Shown: positions 6,832 to 11,093 of the stretch, one piece after another
Position numbering within the stretch: the stretch's first letter is position 1
How the letters are laid out: each line of letters begins with the position of its first letter
Assembly: GCA_947441875.1 (NCBI GenBank)
Contig: CANEUR010000016.1
Span: forward strand, 1 to 11,093
Length of the DNA stretch: 11,093 nucleotides
Origin: Rickettsiales bacterium
GTDB lineage: Bacteria > Pseudomonadota > Alphaproteobacteria > Rickettsiales > UBA1997
Direction of reading: 5' to 3'
Program-made: the position numbers and the translations under genes
Notes under the pieces: model-generated
Told to the model about the DNA's origin: nothing
Database searches by the model: none
The model's input: the letters and a program-made list of their open reading frames with translations, nothing else

Positions 6832-7362
6832 TTATCTTGTTATGTTGTTGTTAGATTTTTTATTGGCAACAATTTCAGTGAAAGTTTTAGCTTTGCTAAT
6901 ATCAAAATTATAGCTACTTTCTTTTGGTATCTTGAGTTTTTGCTTGTTTTTTATAACTTTTGTAGCTGTTTGTAGTTTTAATAGTTTACAATACCAAACC
7001 AACATTGCTTTTTTATTTTGTGAACTTAGAGGGCCTACTTGCCCTACTTTTAATAAATTTTTTGCTCTATCATCCCAAGCATCTTTGACATGTTTTTGGG
7101 TTTTATCATCAGATTCTTCGATTCCACCATTTTCGATATCTAAACCCCTAATTTTTCTCTTAAAAGGCCGAATTTTTTTGTTTCTTAAAATATTTTTATT
7201 GCTAAAATAATTGCTACTAGAAATATTGGCATTTAGTTGCCAAATGATTATAGGTTTATTAATATTGGGCTTTTTTGTGCCAAAAAAGAAATGAAGAATT
7301 TTTTGCCAAATAGATTGTAAAAAGGCAAAAATAGTTTTTAAAATTTTACTGAAGCTGGTCAT
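6832..7362 (-). CDS. Hypothetical basic protein, 176 residues
   Basis: I do not recognise this protein. It opens with a hydrophobic/aromatic stretch (residues about 5-28, including IFAFLQSIWQKILHFFFG) that could be an amphipathic or single membrane helix. It then becomes strongly basic, with Lys/Arg-rich blocks (residues about 50-75 and 130-147) and a short acidic patch (IENGGIEESDD) between them. A VKDAWDDRAKNLLKVGQ segment looks helical. No enzyme motif or cysteine cluster is seen. Its ATG lies 17 bp inside the end of slt, in another frame, which suggests coupled translation and supports it as a real gene. Because the predicted product is so basic, with a hydrophobic N-terminus, it could sit at the inner membrane, but this is speculation. 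Base composition resembles its neighbours. Confidence 0.65.
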   Translation of the reverse strand: MTSFSKILKTIFAFLQSIWQKILHFFFGTKKPNINKPIIIWQLNANISSSNYFSNKNILRNKKIRPFKRKIRGLDIENGGIEESDDKTQKHVKDAWDDRAKNLLKVGQVGPLSSQNKKAMLVWYCKLLKLQTATKVIKNKQKLKIPKESSYNFDISKAKTFTEIVANKKSNNNITR

Positions 7363-9460
7363 AATTATTGTGTGACATCAAATATTTATAAACAATCATA
7401 TTTTCAATGATTCGTTGCACATAATTACGAGTTTCAGAATAAGTGATAAGCTCAACCCAGTCAACAATTTTATTATAATCTTTTTCAAGTCTAGGATCAT
7501 AAAATTCGTTAATCCATCGTTTGGTAGCATTGGGGCCAGCATTATAAGAGGCTATGGCTAGCATTTCGGAGCCATTAAATTCGTCGATTAATTTTTTAAT
7601 GTAAAAAGAACCCAATCTTACGTTATATTTTATATCGTCGGTGAGTTGTTTTTGATTGTATTTTATGCCCAATTCTTTTGCTACCAGTTTTGCTGTGCCA
7701 GGCATTAATTGCATATAGCCCAAAGCCCCAACTCTACTTACTGCCATTTTGGCAAAACCACTTTCTTGTTTGATAATTGCATGAACCAAAGGGGAGTATT
7801 CATCTTGGTAGACTTCTTGCACAATTTGAAATTTTTCTTTGATAAAAAAAACATTTTTGCGAGCAGCGATACGCGAAATTTTAGCATCAATTTGCTTGTC
7901 GCCGATTTCGTTGATTATTTTCATAATTACAGCAATTTGACCTTCTGTTGGGGCATTATTAACTAGCCACTCGAAAATTTTTGTAGCATTGGTTTTATCG
8001 CCAGACATGGCTAAAATATAAGCAATTTGAGCTCCTCTTGATTCGGATATTTTAAGCATATCTCGAGAGGTAATATCTGGATTTCTTGGCAAAATAATAT
8101 CTTTTTCAGAATCAATAGGATCGAGTGTGCGATGCTTATGAATTGCCAACTGACCATAAAAAAAAGTGGGATAGTGTGTGCCTTCTTTATAAAATTTTAA
8201 AGCCTTTTCTTTATCTTCTAGCTCTTCATATGCCATGCCAAGCCAATATAATGACCGAGAAACAGTAACTGGCATAGATACATTTTTATGTAATGCAGAA
8301 AAATGTGACAAAGAAATTTTTGGTTGTTTTAAAAAACGAAGAGCTATCCAGCCAGAAGTCCATTCGGCTTCCCAAAAATCGGAGGCAATAGTTGGTAGGT
8401 TATGATTGCTAATAATAGTGTAAGATTTTTTATATTGTTTTTGCTTTAACATTTCTCTGGCGTAAAGCCTTCTTAAAGACCACCATTTTTCTGGTTTTTG
8501 TGTTTTTGGCAAATCAAGTAGTAAATCGATTAGTTCATCAATTTTATTTTGTGATTTAAGCCAAATAATTCTTTTATAAGAAAGCAATTCGTTATTTCTT
8601 AATTTTCTAGGAATATTGGTGATGATGCTATCTATATATTTGGGATTTTCAGATATTTTTAAAATTCCATTAAAAAGATTTTGGTGATCGGTGTTAATAA
8701 ATTTAAAAATTCTTGTGGCGTCTTGAATTTTATTATCCCAAAGTAATCGCTCAATTCTTTCAATATAATCAGATTCGTGCAGAACGTTTTTATATTTTGT
8801 TAAAAAAACCTCTTCTTGCAGTAAAGAAAAATCTTCTTTTATCCAGATTTGAGATATACGATTTTGAATGTTAAATTTTTGTTCGGTTTTTTGTTGTTCG
8901 CTAAGTTGTGAGCGAACGATAGAATCGATTTCAGATTCAACAGCAAAAATTTTAGAATCAGCAGTGCCAGGTGGGTTAATGGCAAAATAATATTTTGATA
9001 TTTCGTAATCAAGATTGTTTGATATTGCTACCGATTCAACATTTCTTTTTAATTGATTAATATTTGGTAAATAAGGATTATCTAAAACAAAACCAGAAAT
9101 ATCGGTAAAGGCAATATGGCGATTTTCAATATTACCACTGTATTTGTTCCATAAAACAATATCAAGCACAGCAGAAGCTAGGCTAGTTTCGGGATTTTTA
9201 CTTTGTTTTTGTAATTGTAAAGCAAGTTGCAAAGCAGTATCGAAGTTTTTATTTTGCAAAGCTTCGTTGATTTTTTTTACCGTTTCAACTTGGCTTTTAG
9301 AAAACTTTTGCCATAGTTGATCTGTAGAAAATTCTTGCTCTTTTTTGGCATAAGCATTATTGAGGTTTAAAAACAATAAAAGTAAACATGGCAAAACAAA
9401 CATAAGCTTTTGCCAACCCCTATGCAAATTATAAAAAGAATAAATTGCTGTTTTGTGCAT
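7346..9460 (-). CDS. slt: Soluble lytic murein transglycosylase
   Basis: Slt enzymes cleave the MurNAc-GlcNAc bond of peptidoglycan in the periplasm, leaving 1,6-anhydroMurNAc. The 704-residue protein starts with a likely signal peptide (basic n-region, hydrophobic core at residues about 19-33, AYA-K cleavage site after Ala38). A long helical region (about 40-540) corresponds to the superhelical ring domain of SLT70. The C-terminal SLT catalytic domain (about 550-690) has the catalytic Glu566 in KQESGF, then GYMQLMP (581-587), NVRLGSFYIKKL and ASYNAGP (637-643), ending with the ETRNYVQRIIENM block. Length and order are those of the family. The RidA stop is 3 bp upstream of its ATG. The downstream gene overlaps it by 17 bp. 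An intact copy suggests the bacterium still builds and recycles peptidoglycan. Confidence 0.94.
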   Translation of the reverse strand: MHKTAIYSFYNLHRGWQKLMFVLPCLLLLFLNLNNAYAKKEQEFSTDQLWQKFSKSQVETVKKINEALQNKNFDTALQLALQLQKQSKNPETSLASAVLDIVLWNKYSGNIENRHIAFTDISGFVLDNPYLPNINQLKRNVESVAISNNLDYEISKYYFAINPPGTADSKIFAVESEIDSIVRSQLSEQQKTEQKFNIQNRISQIWIKEDFSLLQEEVFLTKYKNVLHESDYIERIERLLWDNKIQDATRIFKFINTDHQNLFNGILKISENPKYIDSIITNIPRKLRNNELLSYKRIIWLKSQNKIDELIDLLLDLPKTQKPEKWWSLRRLYAREMLKQKQYKKSYTIISNHNLPTIASDFWEAEWTSGWIALRFLKQPKISLSHFSALHKNVSMPVTVSRSLYWLGMAYEELEDKEKALKFYKEGTHYPTFFYGQLAIHKHRTLDPIDSEKDIILPRNPDITSRDMLKISESRGAQIAYILAMSGDKTNATKIFEWLVNNAPTEGQIAVIMKIINEIGDKQIDAKISRIAARKNVFFIKEKFQIVQEVYQDEYSPLVHAIIKQESGFAKMAVSRVGALGYMQLMPGTAKLVAKELGIKYNQKQLTDDIKYNVRLGSFYIKKLIDEFNGSEMLAIASYNAGPNATKRWINEFYDPRLEKDYNKIVDWVELITYSETRNYVQRIIENMIVYKYLMSHNNYDQLQ

Positions 9461-9463
9461 TTT

Positions 9464-9928
9464 TTATGAAATCAAAAACAAACCCTCAACTTCAACGCAA
9501 GCTCCAAAAGGCAAAGAGCCGGCGCCAACTGCAACTCTCACATGCTTGCCAGCATCACCAAAAACTTGGCAGATTAAATCAGAAGCTCCATTGGCAACTG
9601 CAGAATGTTGAGTAAAATCGGCATCGGCATTAACAAAAATAGTTAATTTTAAACAGCGAGAAACTAAATTTAAATTACCCTGACAAGCACTTTTTAATTG
9701 AGCAAGTAAATTTATAGTGCATAAAGTAGCCGCTTCTTTTGCTTGTTCTGTGCTTATTTGCGAACCAACTTTGCCTGTAAATTTTATTTTACCATTTTCT
9801 ACTGGTAACTGACCAGAAATAAATATTTGTTGTTGACAAGTTATAAAACTCACATAATTAGCAACAGGAGAGGTAGCTTCTGGTAAAGTTATGCCTAGTT
9901 GTAAAATTTTTTGTTCAAAGTTTGACAT
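9464..9928 (-). CDS. RidA (YjgF/YER057c/UK114) family protein
   Basis: RidA proteins remove reactive enamine/imine intermediates such as 2-aminoacrylate released by PLP enzymes, or act in related deaminase steps. This 154-residue protein is longer than classic RidA (about 128) and matches the alphaproteobacterial subgroup with SPVANYVSF near the start, IFISGQLP, KEAATLCTINLLAQLKS, and the closing HVRVAVGAGSLPFGACVEVEG. The arginine that binds the substrate carboxylate in RidA is present (Arg131), as are the Leu-Pro and Val-Glu of the last motif. Its own substrate is not predictable, since this subgroup is poorly characterised. It lies 53 bp downstream of the hydrolase and 3 bp upstream of slt, so it is probably co-transcribed. 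No convincing ribosome-binding site is seen upstream of its ATG. Confidence 0.9.
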   Translation of the reverse strand: MSNFEQKILQLGITLPEATSPVANYVSFITCQQQIFISGQLPVENGKIKFTGKVGSQISTEQAKEAATLCTINLLAQLKSACQGNLNLVSRCLKLTIFVNADADFTQHSAVANGASDLICQVFGDAGKHVRVAVGAGSLPFGACVEVEGLFLIS

Positions 9929-9981
9929 ATTTTTAAAGATTAAAGTTAAGGGAAATTATTTTTATTTTATTTGCCATTTTT

Positions 9982-11093
9982 CTATGGACGAATAGTGAAT
10001 TTTTCTGGCTCTAAACTGCTTGCTTTATTGATAAAAAGACGATGATTAGCTTCAAAACCTAATAAAGCTAAGTAAATATCGGTAAGCAGTGGTTTATGTT
10101 TAAAATAACCATGCCCCAAGCTTGTTAAACTGTTATCGATATTGGTTACATTAATCACATCAAGATTAGGATCGTTAATTTTTAAACATTCGCCTAGTCT
10201 ATGATTGTTGTTAGTGATTTTAGAGGCAGCAATTGCTTTATCGTTTTGTGAGCAATATAAAGTAATGCGATTTGCTAATGGTTTAATGGTGGCTAAATTC
10301 TGTTGAAATAAATTTGCTTCGTAATCGGGAGCTAGTAAAAATAATTCTTGAATAATTTGGTTAGAAGTTGTTAAGATTTTGTTTGCAGATGTTTCGTTGT
10401 TGTTTTGTGGATTTAGCTGGGGGAGTTGTTGCCCAATTTGATTTAATGCGGTAAGAACAATTTGGTGCCCCATGGAATGCACCATAAAATTAGCCTTAAT
10501 GCCTTGTTTTTGCATTTCTTGTAAAAATTCGATAAACGGATTTATTGAACCTATAGCATTTATTTTATTGATTTGGTAGGTTTTTTTTAACATTATTTCG
10601 TCAAAACCTTCACCAATAGAGCCAGCAGGCCAGCTAAAAACAAGTACAGGGCCTTGATATTTTAAATCGTAAGCTAATTGAGCAGCTCTTAAAACCGCCT
10701 CTTCGTATTTAGTGTTAAAGCCATGTACATAAATTAAGGGAGTGCTAAGAGCATTATTTTTGTGTTCTTGGAGCTTGGTAAAAAATTGTTGTTTATCAAG
10801 ATTGTTGGCTTGTACAACTTTTAAACTGGTATTAATTGTATTTTCGCTTGACATAATTTCACCCACCGCTCTTCGCCCAGAGGCTAAAACCATGCAAGAA
10901 CCGTATTTGGTTTGATGATGTAAATCGTTGCTAAAATCATCATGAGAGCAACCAAAAGTGTTAGTTTTTTGTTGGCGATTGGTAATAACAAAAACTTCTA
11001 TTTTAGTTGGGCTATCGAATTTATTAACAAGAAAAGAAGCAAGAGCTGGTTGTAAATTTTGTTGTAGTTGAGTTGTGGTTAATTTTTGTGCTG
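9982..11093 (-). CDS. DUF900-type alpha/beta hydrolase (5' end outside the window)
   Basis: The frame stays open from the TAG at 9982-9984 to the right edge (last whole codon begins at 11091), giving 369 visible residues, so the real start lies outside. An ATG at 10893 would cut off a matching N-terminal segment (IEVFVITNRQQ, then KYGSCMVLASGRRAVGEI) typical of the family. The catalytic part shows IYVHGFNTKYEEAVLRAAQL with the oxyanion HGF, VFSWPAGS, the nucleophile elbow HSMGHQ (serine codon at 10474-10476), YCSQNDKAIAASK carrying the likely acid Asp, and LGHGYF with the likely catalytic His. This is the DUF900/COG4782 esterase-lipase-like group. Substrates are unknown, and related proteins are often exported or lipoproteins; the N-terminus needed to judge that is not visible. 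It is the first visible gene of the unit leading to ridA and slt. Confidence 0.88.
   Translation of the reverse strand, partial: AQKLTTTQLQQNLQPALASFLVNKFDSPTKIEVFVITNRQQKTNTFGCSHDDFSNDLHHQTKYGSCMVLASGRRAVGEIMSSENTINTSLKVVQANNLDKQQFFTKLQEHKNNALSTPLIYVHGFNTKYEEAVLRAAQLAYDLKYQGPVLVFSWPAGSIGEGFDEIMLKKTYQINKINAIGSINPFIEFLQEMQKQGIKANFMVHSMGHQIVLTALNQIGQQLPQLNPQNNNETSANKILTTSNQIIQELFLLAPDYEANLFQQNLATIKPLANRITLYCSQNDKAIAASKITNNNHRLGECLKINDPNLDVINVTNIDNSLTSLGHGYFKHKPLLTDIYLALLGFEANHRLFINKASSLEPEKFTIRP

Noticed and set aside
10891..10893. ATG at 10893 as the start of the DUF900 hydrolase
   Set aside because: The frame is open to the window edge and the upstream residues match the family's N-terminal segment, so the gene is cut by the edge.

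Overview
The window looks like a piece of a reduced, AT-rich bacterial chromosome, most likely from an alphaproteobacterial (Rickettsiales- or Holosporales-like) host-associated bacterium. The reasons are the strong A+T bias by eye, Lys/Asn/Gln-rich proteins, tightly packed genes with few recognisable Shine-Dalgarno sites, and proteins that read as alphaproteobacterial (RNase J, a 154-residue RidA-like protein, a DUF900 esterase-like hydrolase, and an AlaRS core resembling Rickettsia AlaRS). This assignment is inference; no rRNA or other phylogenetic marker is present.

Layout: the left edge carries the 3' end of an unrecognised plus-strand gene (to 245). A convergent gap (246-562) holds copy 1 of a short palindromic element and a plus-strand terminator-like hairpin. 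All other genes are on the minus strand. Read from right to left they are: a DUF900-type alpha/beta hydrolase cut by the window edge, a RidA-family protein, a periplasmic lytic transglycosylase (Slt), an unrecognised basic protein overlapping slt, a second gap with copy 2 of the element, ybaB, bioB, RNase J, an EamA-type transporter, and a 5'-truncated alaS. Spacings are 3-53 bp or short overlaps inside each run, so two transcription units are likely: hydrolase-ridA-slt-hypothetical, and ybaB-bioB-rnj-eamA-alaS'.

The two observations most worth following are these. First, the alanyl-tRNA synthetase gene lacks its whole aminoacylation core (about 270 N-terminal residues) but keeps an intact frame of about 676 codons with intact editing-site motifs and C-terminal domain. 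It begins inside the end of the transporter gene, so it is either the distal half of a split AlaRS, a freshly broken gene, or an assembly join. Second, a roughly 170-bp element with terminal inverted repeats and an internal hairpin occurs twice in direct orientation, about 90% identical over 115 bp. The copies flank the whole ybaB-to-alaS' block, and one copy appears to supply the -10 box of the ybaB operon.

Functionally the genes are housekeeping: RNA processing (RNase J), nucleoid/DNA binding (YbaB), the last step of biotin synthesis (BioB), wall turnover (Slt), metabolite damage control (RidA-like), metabolite export or import (EamA) and tRNA charging or editing (AlaRS'). No CRISPR array, tRNA, rRNA, phage or transposase gene was seen.
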